Positions 47,482 through 55,969 of a DNA stretch of 64,000 nt are shown here, one piece after another; positions within the stretch are counted from its first letter, which is position 1; each line of letters opens with the position of its first letter. This DNA is from an uncultured Pseudomonadota bacterium (GTDB taxonomy: Bacteria > Pseudomonadota > Gammaproteobacteria > Methylococcales > Methylomonadaceae), in contig CAIYSZ010000031.1 of NCBI GenBank assembly GCA_903928965.1, forward strand, positions 1 to 64,000. Direction: 5' to 3'. The notes beneath the pieces are model-generated. The model ran no database searches, was not told the DNA's origin, and saw only the letters and a program-made list of their open reading frames with translations. A program made the translations under genes and the position numbers.

Positions 47482-48282
47482 ATGCAAGCAGCTATTTTGG
47501 GCGTTTTGGCGTCCGTATGTTATCTAGGCGCCGCGGCGCAAACGGCAAGGGAAATTTTGGCCGGTCCGCCGGCCCGTTATTTGACCTCATGCCTGGCATG
47601 GCTAGGTTTGGCGCTGCACGGCGCTTATTTGACGCTGATTTTTTTGCGCCTGGGCGATTTGAATTTTGGTTTTTTTAACGCCGCCGCCTTGGTCACCTGG
47701 GTCATTGTGTTGATCCTGCAATGCGCGGCGGTGGATAAGCCGGTGGAAAAGCTCGGCGCGGCGGTATTTCCGCTGGCGGCGCTAGCGCTGGCGATGGACA
47801 TAGGTTTTCCGGCGAGGCCGCATGTACTTTCCATGCATAACTGGCAAATGAATTTACATGTACTGAGCTCGATTATTGCGTTCAGCTTGCTGAATCTAGC
47901 CGCATTGCAGGCCATGTTGCTGATCATGCAGGACAAACAATTGCGCGGCCATAAGCCCAGGCGGTTGGCCTTGGCGCTGCCGCCCTTGCAGGCCATGGAG
48001 ACTTTGTTGTTTCAATTGATAGGCGTTGGATTGTTATTCTTGAGCGGGTCGCTCGTGAGCGGTTTTTTATTTATTGATGATTTATTCGCCCAGCATTTGG
48101 TGCATAAAACCGTATTGTCGATTACTGCCTGGCTGATTTTCGGCGGATTGTTGCTCGGTCGTTGGCGCTACGGGTGGCGCGGCGCGGCGGCGATTCGTTG
48201 GACCTTGCTTGGTTTCGCGGCGCTGGCGTTGGCCTATTTTGGCAGCAAGTTGGTGTTGGAATTAATCTTGAAACGGGTATAG
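47482..48282 (+). CDS. Cytochrome c assembly family inner membrane protein (YpjD/CcsA-like)
   Basis: A 266-residue protein with about eight membrane helices. It belongs to the CcmC/CcsA haem-handling superfamily: the family's 'LHVLSSIIAFSLLNLAALQAML' and 'HLVHKTVLSITAWLIFGGLL' segments supply the conserved histidines. A tryptophan-rich loop as in true CcmC is weak, so it is the short YpjD-type relative found divergent from ffh in most gammaproteobacteria. Its exact role is not proven; haem-related membrane function is inferred. Confidence 0.85.
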   Translation: MQAAILGVLASVCYLGAAAQTAREILAGPPARYLTSCLAWLGLALHGAYLTLIFLRLGDLNFGFFNAAALVTWVIVLILQCAAVDKPVEKLGAAVFPLAALALAMDIGFPARPHVLSMHNWQMNLHVLSSIIAFSLLNLAALQAMLLIMQDKQLRGHKPRRLALALPPLQAMETLLFQLIGVGLLFLSGSLVSGFLFIDDLFAQHLVHKTVLSITAWLIFGGLLLGRWRYGWRGAAAIRWTLLGFAALALAYFGSKLVLELILKRV

Positions 48283-48341
48283 GGCCCCGTAGCGGCTCAA
48301 GCGAAAATCGCCGTTTTAGCCTAGCATAAGGTTTGAAATGA

Positions 48342-48417
48342 TGGCGTCCCCAGGGGGGTTCGAACCCCCGTTCCCGCCGTGAAAGGGCGGTGTCCTAGGC
48401 CGCTAGACGATGGGGAC
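48342..48417 (-). tRNA. tRNA-Glu (UUC)
   Basis: The minus strand reads GTCCCCATCGTCTAGCGGCC..., with anticodon loop CTTTCAC (anticodon TTC), T arm GGTTCGAAC and an encoded CCA end; 76 bases. The acceptor stem GTCCCCA/TGGGGAC pairs fully. It is an exact copy of the next tRNA gene. Confidence 0.95.
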
Positions 48418-48504
48418 CAAGAACAGATTGCCGCGCTCTAAACGCCGCTTAATTTTATAACTTTAATGCTAAGCAAAATTTGCCGCAACGCGTGAATGCG
48501 ATAT

Positions 48505-48580
48505 TGGCGTCCCCAGGGGGGTTCGAACCCCCGTTCCCGCCGTGAAAGGGCGGTGTCCTAGGCCGCTAGACGATGGGGAC
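48505..48580 (-). tRNA. tRNA-Glu (UUC), second copy
   Basis: Identical by eye to the tRNA-Glu at 48342-48417 over all 76 bases, including the encoded CCA. The two are separated by 87 bases of different sequence, pointing to a tandem duplication or gene conversion within one tRNA transcript. Confidence 0.95.
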
Positions 48581-48603
48581 TAAGACGTTTACAACTGTAA
48601 CTT

Positions 48604-48679
<76 letters not shown>

Positions 48680-48796
48680 GTAGTTGAGTCTGCGTATTTT
48701 ACTTAAATTTTCAGATTTGTCTACCGTTTTCTAATTTTTTTAGCGTTTTTTATTTTGACCAAGGTTAGGCGGGCCTAGGCTTGGTTGTTGCGCCGC

Positions 48797-49501
48797 TTAA
48801 TTGGCAGGCGAACCGGAATAATCGTTGGCGTCGAACAAAGACATAAACCGGTAGCCGCGAGATCTTTGTTTTTTGTCGCATTCGGCCAAGGATTGCCGGG
48901 CGGCGTTATGCAGCTCCATGTCGGCCAAGGATTGGTTAGGCCGGACGGATGTTTGCAAGGCGCGGCGGAAATGCTCGGCCGCCTCGGAGGCGCGATCTTG
49001 CTCCAGTAAAAAATCCCCGTAAAAATAATTGGCATCCAAGCCGTTTGGGTTGATTTTTAAACTGGTTTTTAGCATATTCTCGGCCATGAGATTGTCGCCG
49101 AACGACACCGGCCAGGGGGGTACTTTGTAATACAGCACCCCTAGGGTTAAATAGGCTGAGCCGTCCAAGGCAAGGGGATTGAGCTGTATCGCCTGTTCTA
49201 ATAAATTCTTGGCCATGCTCAGCGTCGACAAGGCGTTAATCGATGATTGCACTCCAGCGTTAGTAATCATAATGGTGGCTTGCCAAATTTTCGGCTCGGC
49301 CGCTTGCGGGTAGCGTTCGGCCAAGGCTTCCGCTTTTTTCAGGAGTTCGGGCAATTTTTGTTGTTGCTGGGCTTCGTCGTTTTGATAATAAACCTGCGCC
49401 CACGCGCTTTCCAGGCCGGCTATGGCGTCGGTAAGTTCCGACGCGCGAAGCGGCGCGGTTATTAGTAGTAGCAAAAAAACAACAACAGTGGCTTGGCTCA
49501 T
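48797..49501 (-). CDS. Secreted TPR-repeat protein of unknown function
   Basis: About 234 residues. A signal peptide (MSQATVVVFLLLLITAPLRA) leads, so it is periplasmic. The rest is helical with TPR-like units, clearest at 'LEQAIQLNPLALDGSAYLTLG' split by 'MLKTSLKINPNGLDANYFYG' and 'AAEHFRRALQTS'. I favour the ATG at 49501 because the signal peptide begins there; the tracked ORF adds six codons. TPR proteins mediate protein contacts. No partner is evident. Confidence 0.7.
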   Translation of the reverse strand: MSQATVVVFLLLLITAPLRASELTDAIAGLESAWAQVYYQNDEAQQQQKLPELLKKAEALAERYPQAAEPKIWQATIMITNAGVQSSINALSTLSMAKNLLEQAIQLNPLALDGSAYLTLGVLYYKVPPWPVSFGDNLMAENMLKTSLKINPNGLDANYFYGDFLLEQDRASEAAEHFRRALQTSVRPNQSLADMELHNAARQSLAECDKKQRSRGYRFMSLFDANDYSGSPAN

Positions 49502-49555
49502 ACAGCAACTATAGTGCATTCGTTGCTTGAATGCAATAAGCCAATGAACAGTTTG

Positions 49556-50029
49556 TTATTTATGCCAATCTTTGTAAGGGTGTTGCGTCAGATTGTTGTT
49601 GTAATAGCGCAAATCCAATGTGACTTCCTGTCCCAGCCAAGCAGGTTTGGCGAACTCTTCGCCGACGGCGCTTAACTCGATTTCGGCTACGATCAGGCCG
49701 CTGTTGTCGCCTTGAAATTCGTCGATTTCCCATAGCCGACCGCCATAAGGAACAAAATGTCGGTATTTTTCAATTAACGGCTTACTGCATAGGGCGTCCA
49801 GCATGGTTTGAGCGTCGTCCAGCGGGATTTCGTATTCGAATTCCAGCCGCTGGGCGCCTATGACCGCGCTTTTTAGATTCAGCCAAGCTTGTTGGTCCGA
49901 AATGCGCACTCTAAGCGAGCTATTGGCGTTACCGCCTAGATAGCCTTGTTTATAGTAAACGCTATGTTCTACCAATGACCGCCAGTCGTCGTTGGCCAAT
50001 AAAAATTTATGTTCGATTTCCAGCGCCAT
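49556..50029 (-). CDS. CYTH domain protein (inorganic triphosphatase-like)
   Basis: A 157-residue single-domain CYTH protein of the triphosphate tunnel metalloenzyme family. The signature E-x-E-x-K is 'LEIEHKFLL' at residues 3-8. Further charged tunnel residues appear in 'SLRVRIS', 'LEFEYEIP', 'EKYRHFV' and 'WEIDEFQGDNSGLIVAEIEL', which is the family's second Glu cluster. Members cleave tripolyphosphate or thiamine triphosphate. The start ATG is well placed. Confidence 0.88.
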   Translation of the reverse strand: MALEIEHKFLLANDDWRSLVEHSVYYKQGYLGGNANSSLRVRISDQQAWLNLKSAVIGAQRLEFEYEIPLDDAQTMLDALCSKPLIEKYRHFVPYGGRLWEIDEFQGDNSGLIVAEIELSAVGEEFAKPAWLGQEVTLDLRYYNNNLTQHPYKDWHK

Positions 50030-50492
50030 GGTTTGTAATCCTAGAGTGGTAAGCGGCTAACAAAAAAGACTATGTTAATGAAATATAAAAGGTCTTGTGA
50101 ACACTCTGTATTTGTCAAGGGCGTCCATGACTATGCTTATAGCGAGTCGTTATTTTAGCCTGAAAGAAGGGCTTTTAAGTAAACGGATAAACGCCATGAT
50201 GAATACGCGCCGCATGCACAGAAGACACCGCTGCCTGGTTGACTCAATACGCCGAAAGAAGATTGCGCCTTACGCGCATGAAGCTTATATTTTTGTCTTT
50301 CTTAACTCATTGATATTTAATAAGTTTGTTGTGAGGTGCGGAAATTGTCAATCTAATAAAAAGAATGAGTTATTATGAAAGGCTAGCTGGCGCCTAGAGT
50401 CAAAAACAACAGCTATTGACGACAATAATCCTAATAAGAATGCGAACCATTTAACTTAATTTGTTAAGATTATAAATATTTAAGCAAATCAT
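50030..50492. other. AT-rich intergenic stretch before the acyltransferase
   Basis: No gene I can support. The 93-codon frame at 50097-50378 is rich in Arg, His and Met with no ribosome site and looks like decayed sequence. It includes a 34-base echo of the downstream acyltransferase gene. Composition drops to AT-rich, as in the acyltransferase start. Confidence 0.5.
50224..50257 (+). repeat. Fragment duplicated from the acyltransferase gene
   Basis: The 32 bases from 50224 match 51999-52030 in the acyltransferase gene at 30 of 32 positions, sharing GCCTGGTTGACTCAATACGC without a break. In the same frame they would encode DTAAWLTQYA. Flanks do not match. It is a scrap of a related gene or of a partial duplication. 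Confidence 0.7.
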
Positions 50493-52361
50493 ATGAAATA
50501 TAGAAAAGATATAGATGGTTTACGCGCGCTAGCGGTCATGTCGGTGATTATTTATCATTATAGTAATGGAAATATTTTACGGGGTGGTTATGTTGGCGTT
50601 GACGTTTTCTTTGTTATATCGGGTTTTCTAATCACCTCTATAATATACGGTGAGATGTCCGCTGGAACGTACTCCGTGATCGCTTTCTATTACCGGCGTG
50701 TCAAGCGTATTTTACCGGCATTGTTTTTTGTTTATGCATTTTGCATGATATCGGCATTTTTTATTCGATTTCCCTACGAAGCAGGAAATGTAGGCAAGAG
50801 TGTGATGTCTTCTGTTTTCTTCGTTTCAAATATTTACTTCTCCACATTCAGCGGATATTTCGACTTTAACTCCGCGTCAAATCCTTTATTGCATACATGG
50901 TCTCTTTCAGTGGAGGAGCAATATTATGTATTTTTTCCTTTATTAATTTTTGTTATTCGCTCGGCTGGGTTTGGCGTGCAAAGAATTGTCGTCATTTTAT
51001 TCGCCCTAGCCAGTTTGATCCTGTCGGAATATCAAGTCCGCCTTAACTCCACGGACGCATTTTATCTGGTGCAAAACCGGGCCTGGGAGCTTTTGCTGGG
51101 CGCTACTCTCGGCATGGGCGCTTGGCCAAAACTCAAGAAAGGCTTGATGGCCGAGTTATTGGCCATAATCGGGTTGTCGGCTATTTTGGCAAGTATATTC
51201 AGTTATACTAGCAATACATTGTTTCCAGGCATTTCCGCGGCATTGCCGTGCTTGGGCGCCGTGTTGATGATATACGCCGGCGCCGCCAAGGAAACTTTTG
51301 TATCGCGGCTGTTTTCCCTAGCTCCGCTCAGATTCATCGGCATCATTTCCTATTCCTTGTACTTATGGCATTGGCCGTTGTTTATTTTTGCCGGTGAATT
51401 ATTTGAGTTGCAGGGTTACGTTGAAAAATCAATGCTGCTTGCCGCCTGTTTCGCGATATCCCTATGCTCCTGGAAATTTATCGAGGAACCGTTCAGAAAA
51501 GCCCGCTACAGTATTAGGTCTACTTTTTCGGCCGCCTTAATCGCTATGTTTAGCGTGTCTTTGTTCGCGTTTAATCTAGATGATTTCAACCGTGCATATT
51601 ACAAATATCCACAACGGATAGATAGCGTGCTCAGTGCGTTGTACGCGGACTCGGACGATTACATGCGAGCAGGAAAATGCTTTTTAACCGTTACCTACAA
51701 TTCCTTGGCGCGTTTTAACCGGGAGGAGTGTCTGGCCGTTTCGGAAACCAAGCCCAATGTTTTGCTAATTGGCGACAGCCATGCCGCGCACTTGTGGGCG
51801 GCCTTAAGCTCGGTTTATCCCAACGCCAATTTTTTGCAAGCGACTGCGTCCGGCTGCCGGCCATTGCATAACCCGTCCGGTGAAAAACGTTGTGTTGATT
51901 TGATTAATTCAATATATAACGATTTCCTGCCTAGGCAACATCTAAACGCCGTTATTCTGGCTGGCCGCTGGAAACCCTACGAGGTGCAAAACGCAATAGA
52001 CACTGCCGCCTGGTTGACTCAATACGCCGATAGGGTACTGATTTTTGGCCCGATTAACGAATATTACAAACCCCTGCCTCGGCTACTGGCGGTAGCTTTG
52101 GCCGAAGGCAAGGACGTGAACGAATATTTGGAGCCGCATAAAGATTTGAGCCGAAAACAATTGGACGAGGTATTTACAAACGCCGCGTTACCTAATAATG
52201 TCTTTTATATTTCTACTTATAAATTAATGACCGAGCACAATCCATTGATATGGGCCGATGCGGAAGATGTCCCCATGCAATTCGATTACGGACATTTAAC
52301 GCCAAACGGCGCCAAAATCCTGGTGCGCGCCGCAAAGCTGGATTCGGTGTTGGTACGTTGA
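50493..52361 (+). CDS. OafA/YrhL-type membrane O-acyltransferase with SGNH domain
   Basis: A 622-residue two-part protein. Residues 1 to about 360 are an acyltransferase-3 membrane domain with ten or so helices; 'YRKDIDGLRALAVMSVIIYH' and 'GGYVGVDVFFVISGFLITS' are its hallmarks, with the conserved Arg and His. The C-terminal part is a periplasmic SGNH domain: 'VLLIGDSHAAHLWAAL' (catalytic Ser) and 'DYGHLTPNGAKIL' (Asp-His). Such enzymes acetylate LPS O-antigen or other surface glycans. The 5' region is AT-richer than neighbours, hinting at acquisition. Confidence 0.9.
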   Translation: MKYRKDIDGLRALAVMSVIIYHYSNGNILRGGYVGVDVFFVISGFLITSIIYGEMSAGTYSVIAFYYRRVKRILPALFFVYAFCMISAFFIRFPYEAGNVGKSVMSSVFFVSNIYFSTFSGYFDFNSASNPLLHTWSLSVEEQYYVFFPLLIFVIRSAGFGVQRIVVILFALASLILSEYQVRLNSTDAFYLVQNRAWELLLGATLGMGAWPKLKKGLMAELLAIIGLSAILASIFSYTSNTLFPGISAALPCLGAVLMIYAGAAKETFVSRLFSLAPLRFIGIISYSLYLWHWPLFIFAGELFELQGYVEKSMLLAACFAISLCSWKFIEEPFRKARYSIRSTFSAALIAMFSVSLFAFNLDDFNRAYYKYPQRIDSVLSALYADSDDYMRAGKCFLTVTYNSLARFNREECLAVSETKPNVLLIGDSHAAHLWAALSSVYPNANFLQATASGCRPLHNPSGEKRCVDLINSIYNDFLPRQHLNAVILAGRWKPYEVQNAIDTAAWLTQYADRVLIFGPINEYYKPLPRLLAVALAEGKDVNEYLEPHKDLSRKQLDEVFTNAALPNNVFYISTYKLMTEHNPLIWADAEDVPMQFDYGHLTPNGAKILVRAAKLDSVLVR

Positions 52362-52374
52362 TTACAGTAGAAAT

Positions 52375-54030
52375 TTAACCGTGGATTATGCCCTTGCGCT
52401 TCAATTCCGCGTAAATTTGATCCAAGTTTTGCGCATCGGCATTGAAGTGTAAATCGGCTTGCGGTTCAACTCCGTCGCGAATATTCGATTCCGTTTGTTG
52501 ATCGGTGGTGATGGCGAGCAAGCCGGCGGATTTGAGGGCGGCCAGCCAACCCGGTTCGGTTTGCTCCAATACCACGGCGGCGTGGCCGGTGTCGAACAAT
52601 TTGCGTTCCAAGCGGTAGGCAGCCGTCAACGCTTCCGCTCCACTGATGACAATGCAGGCGGGCGTTTGCCCGAAGCGGTCGGCGCGTTCCTTTGGGCTGA
52701 CCGGAGACCAGGTTTCACTGTCAACCTCGCCGATTATCATGCCGGCGCCGACGGTCACATTGCTCAAGCGGTCGATAACGATAAAAGCGCCGCCGGTTTT
52801 GTTGCGCTGGTAGGGTTCAAACACCACCGGCGCTTGCACCGCGACTTGGCAAACACCGATTTCGTTGAGTTTCAATTCGTCGGCGTCGTGATGTTTCAGG
52901 GAATTGACGTCAATACGGTAGTCTAAGGCGGCGATGGAACCTGAGACGCTGCGCGTGGCTAGTTTGATGAGGTATTGCTTGCCCGGCGTCATGGCTTGTT
53001 CTGTCATCCAGACCAGATTGGCGCGGAATTTGTCGCCGATACACGGAAGGTGTTGTTGTTGGCCGACAATGATGTCGCCGCGGCTGATGTCGATTTCGTC
53101 TTCCAGGGTAAAGGTAACCGCCATGCCGGCGAAGGCTTCCGCCAAATCGCCATCGAAAGTGACAATGCGATTGATGCGGCTGGTCTTGGCCGATGGCAAG
53201 ACAGTGATGGCGTCGCCTGGTTTAAACACGCCGGAGGCTATGGTGCCGCTAAAGCCGCGAAAATCCAGATTCGGCCGATTGACGTATTGCACCGGCAGCC
53301 GTGCGTCAATAAAATTATGGTCGCTGGCGATTTCGATGCTATTCAGCAGCTCCATCATGGTTTTGCCAGTGAACCACGGCATGTTGGGGCTGGGGTTGAC
53401 CACGTTGTCGCCGTCCAGCGCCGACATGGGGATGAAGTGAATATCCTGTAAATTCAGGTTACCGACAAAGTTTAAATAGTCGGATTTAATTTTTTCAAAG
53501 CTTTCTTGGGCGTAACCGACCAAGTCCATTTTGTTGATCGCCACGATGATGTGTTTAATGCCCAGCAACGAGGCGATAAAACTGTGCCGTTTGGTTTGGG
53601 TTTGTACGCCGTAGCGGGCGTCAATCAAAATCACCGCCAAGTCGCAGGTGGAAGCGCCGGTGGCCATGTTGCGGGTGTATTGCTCGTGACCCGGCGTGTC
53701 GGCGATGATGAATTTACGGGTGGAGGTGGAAAAATAACGGTAAGCCACGTCTATGGTAATGCCTTGTTCGCGTTCGGCCTGCAAGCCGTCCACCAACAGG
53801 GCCAAGTCTATATTGCCGGCGCCGGTGGTGCCTGATTTGACGCTATCCGCTTTTACCGCCGCTAGTTGGTCTTCATAAATCATTTTGGAGTCGTGCAACA
53901 GCCGGCCGATCAAAGTGGATTTGCCGTCGTCGACATTGCCGCAGGTTAAAAAGCGCAACAGTTCCTTACGCTCGTGTTGCGCCAGATAGGCGTTAATGTC
54001 GGTGCTGATGAGTTCGGATTGGTGGGACAT
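52375..54030 (-). CDS. cysN: Sulfate adenylyltransferase subunit 1 CysN, with a degenerate APS-kinase-like tail
   Basis: A 551-residue GTPase subunit of ATP sulfurylase. The G motifs are '[14 protein letters not shown]' (about 31-44), '[11 protein letters not shown]' and 'NKMDLV'. Domains 2 and 3 follow to about residue 440. A remaining stretch of roughly 110 residues is not part of normal CysN (about 475). It resembles CysC: '[20 protein letters not shown]' sits where the kinase P-loop (GLSGSGKST) would be, but no lysine or GK is present, and it ends '[14 protein letters not shown]' like CysC. The tail is too short for a full kinase, so it is probably a decayed or moonlighting remnant. Downstream of cysD. 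Confidence 0.9.
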   Translation of the reverse strand: MSHQSELISTDINAYLAQHERKELLRFLTCGNVDDGKSTLIGRLLHDSKMIYEDQLAAVKADSVKSGTTGAGNIDLALLVDGLQAEREQGITIDVAYRYFSTSTRKFIIADTPGHEQYTRNMATGASTCDLAVILIDARYGVQTQTKRHSFIASLLGIKHIIVAINKMDLVGYAQESFEKIKSDYLNFVGNLNLQDIHFIPMSALDGDNVVNPSPNMPWFTGKTMMELLNSIEIASDHNFIDARLPVQYVNRPNLDFRGFSGTIASGVFKPGDAITVLPSAKTSRINRIVTFDGDLAEAFAGMAVTFTLEDEIDISRGDIIVGQQQHLPCIGDKFRANLVWMTEQAMTPGKQYLIKLATRSVSGSIAALDYRIDVNSLKHHDADELKLNEIGVCQVAVQAPVVFEPYQRNKTGGAFIVIDRLSNVTVGAGMIIGEVDSETWSPVSPKERADRFGQTPACIVISGAEALTAAYRLERKLFDTGHAAVVLEQTEPGWLAALKSAGLLAITTDQQTESNIRDGVEPQADLHFNADAQNLDQIYAELKRKGIIHG

Positions 54031-54135
54031 GGGATTCTCTAATATTTTTTATTAATATATTCAGGGCGTAGTACGCATGCAGGCAATTCACTCGCCACGA
54101 CAATTGATCATGAGCAAAAAACCTTAGAATTAACC

Positions 54136-55044
54136 TTAGAAATAACCTTCCCGCTTCTTCTGCTCCATGGAGCCGGCTTGGTCGTGGTCGATCAAGCGGC
54201 CTTGGCGCTCGGAAGTGGTGGTCAGGAGCATTTCTTGAATGATTTCCGGCAAGGTGGCGGCGGTGGATTCAACCGCGCCGGTCAACGGATAGCAGCCCAA
54301 GGTGCGGAAGCGGACCATTTTCATTTCCACTGTATCGTTCGGGCCGATGGGCATGCGATCGTCGTCCACCATAATCAACATGCCGTCGCGGTTGACCACC
54401 GGCCGCTCTTTAGCGAAATACAAGGGTACGATGGGAATATGTTCCAGGTGGATGTATTGCCACACGTCCAGTTCGGTCCAGTTAGACAACGGGAATACGC
54501 GGATGCTTTCACCTTTGTCGATTTTGCCGTTGTAGATATTCCACAGCTCGGGGCGCTGGTTTTTAGGGTCCCAGCGGTGGTTTTTGTCGCGGAAGGAATA
54601 GACCCGCTCCTTGGCGCGCGATTTTTCCTCGTCGCGCCGCGCGCCGCCGAAGGCCGCGTCGAACTGGTATTTGTTCAAGGCTTGCTTCAAGGCGTCGGTT
54701 TTCATCACGTCGGTGTGTTTTTTGCTGCCGTGGGTAAAAGGGCCGATGTTTTGCGCCACGCCGTCCAGATTGATATGCACCAAAAGCTCCCAATCCAATT
54801 CCTTGACCAGGGCGTCGCGGAACTCTATCATTTCACGAAACTTCCAGGTGGTGTCCACATGCAGCAACGGAAACGGCGGCTTGCCCGGAAAAAAAGCCTT
54901 ACGGGTTAAATGCAGCATTACCGCTGAATCCTTGCCGATGGAATAGAGCATGACCGGTCTTTCAAATTCCGCCGCTACTTCGCGTATGATATGGATGCTT
55001 TCTGCCTCAAGTTGTTTTAAGTGAGTTAATTTATATTCGGTCAT
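54136..55044 (-). CDS. cysD: Sulfate adenylyltransferase subunit 2 CysD
   Basis: A 302-residue PP-loop ATP sulfurylase catalytic subunit; with CysN it forms adenosine 5'-phosphosulfate from ATP and sulfate. The PP-loop is '[14 protein letters not shown]'. '[17 protein letters not shown]' and '[17 protein letters not shown]' are diagnostic. I start it at ATG 55044 ([16 protein letters not shown]), matching family length; the tracked ORF adds four codons from a TTG. cysN follows 105 bases later. Confidence 0.95.
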   Translation of the reverse strand: MTEYKLTHLKQLEAESIHIIREVAAEFERPVMLYSIGKDSAVMLHLTRKAFFPGKPPFPLLHVDTTWKFREMIEFRDALVKELDWELLVHINLDGVAQNIGPFTHGSKKHTDVMKTDALKQALNKYQFDAAFGGARRDEEKSRAKERVYSFRDKNHRWDPKNQRPELWNIYNGKIDKGESIRVFPLSNWTELDVWQYIHLEHIPIVPLYFAKERPVVNRDGMLIMVDDDRMPIGPNDTVEMKMVRFRTLGCYPLTGAVESTAATLPEIIQEMLLTTTSERQGRLIDHDQAGSMEQKKREGYF

Positions 55045-55130
55045 GAAGGGGTCCAAGGTTCGGGCGGAACAAGCAAGAATAAACGTTCTATTTTAAAGGC
55101 AAACCGCCAAATGCGCTATGCAGAAAAGTG

Positions 55131-55571
55131 ATGAAAGAATTCCATGGAGTCATAAGAGTCGCTCAACTTGACCGCAACAAACGGCCGCTGGCGCAACTTA
55201 AGCCAGCCGATTTGGCCGCTTGTCTAAGCGAAGACCTGCAAGCTTGCGTTTGCACTATTTACGGCGACGACGGCCAAAGTCAGCAAGCTGTATTGGCGAA
55301 ACTGTTTTTGCTGCCTGAGACCCTATATTACCATGCTCTGGAGCATCGTTTGGAACTGGCGGTGGCCGGCCCCATCCTGCGCAACGATTGCCCGCCATTG
55401 ACTTATCGCTTGCAAGGCAAGCATTTCGCCGTCACCGGCCGCTGCTCTATGATACCTAAAGTCTGCGGCGTGGACCTTTATTTGCAGGCCAGTTATACCG
55501 GGGAGCTTGGCGCGGTGGCCCGGCAGCGTTTTGCGTTTGATGTAAAAAAAATATTGCAAACGTATAAATAA
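55131..55571 (+). CDS. Chorismate-lyase-fold-like hypothetical protein
   Basis: About 146 residues, no signal peptide. The first half is mixed; the second has a beta-rich pattern 'LTYRLQGKHFAVTGRCSMIPKV' split, then 'YLQASYTGELGAVARQRFAF'. I see no known motif, though it has a vague resemblance to small enzymes of the chorismate lyase fold that I cannot confirm. It lies between cysD (divergent) and ssrA, its stop being eight bases before the ssrA -10 box, so it overlaps that promoter. Confidence 0.5.
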   Translation: MKEFHGVIRVAQLDRNKRPLAQLKPADLAACLSEDLQACVCTIYGDDGQSQQAVLAKLFLLPETLYYHALEHRLELAVAGPILRNDCPPLTYRLQGKHFAVTGRCSMIPKVCGVDLYLQASYTGELGAVARQRFAFDVKKILQTYK

Positions 55572-55584
55572 CTTCTGATATAAT
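55555..55584 (+). promoter_or_regulatory. ssrA: Sigma-70 promoter of ssrA
   Basis: TTGCAA, an 18-base spacer and a perfect TATAAT lie 11 bases before the tmRNA 5' end. The -35 element lies inside the last codons of the preceding gene. Confidence 0.7.
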
Positions 55585-55595
55585 TGCAAATACTT

Positions 55596-55969
55596 GGGGG
55601 CGACCTGGCTTCGACGTGGGTAGCAAAACTTCAGGTGCATGCCGAGGACAGTACACCTCGTAAATCCTACTGAAACAAGTATTCGCAAACGACGAAAACT
55701 ACTCAGTGGCCTTAGCAGCTTAAAACCTGCACCACTTCTCTGACTATGTGTGCTTATGCGTGTAGGCTCTTCGGGGCAATCAGGGATCATCTACATAAGA
55801 TCGCGCCAAGGCTTCGTTCGTAGCTGGAAGCGTTAAATCCAATCGAAATCGCTGTTGAATCTCTTGGCCCGTCGGGCAGTCAACGGTTAAACCAAAAGCA
55901 CGGGATAAGCATGTAGAGCTTGCGGCGGAGTGCTTGCGGACGCGGGTTCGATTCCCGCCGCCTCCACCA
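55596..55969 (+). ncRNA. ssrA: Transfer-messenger RNA (tmRNA)
   Basis: The 5' end GGGGGCGACCTGGCTTCGAC and the 3' end with the T arm GGTTCGATTCC, then CCGCCTCCACCA, form the alanyl tRNA-like domain. The tag frame at 55685-55723 encodes ANDENYSVALAA and ends TAA, a typical gammaproteobacterial degradation tag. It rescues stalled ribosomes with SmpB. The 3' half is the attachment target of the integrase gene that overlaps it on the other strand. Confidence 0.97.

Noticed and set aside
48342-48580. Two identical 76-base blocks considered as a mobile or CRISPR-like repeat
   Set aside because: They are duplicate tRNA-Glu genes with full cloverleaf pairing; only two copies and no spacer periodicity.
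50097-50378. 93-codon plus-strand ORF before the acyltransferase
   Set aside because: No ribosome site, odd Arg/His/Met-rich product, and part of it is the repeat scrap from the downstream gene.
54178-54909. 243-codon plus-strand ORF
   Set aside because: Antisense to cysD, which is complete and diagnostic; composition typical of shadow frames.
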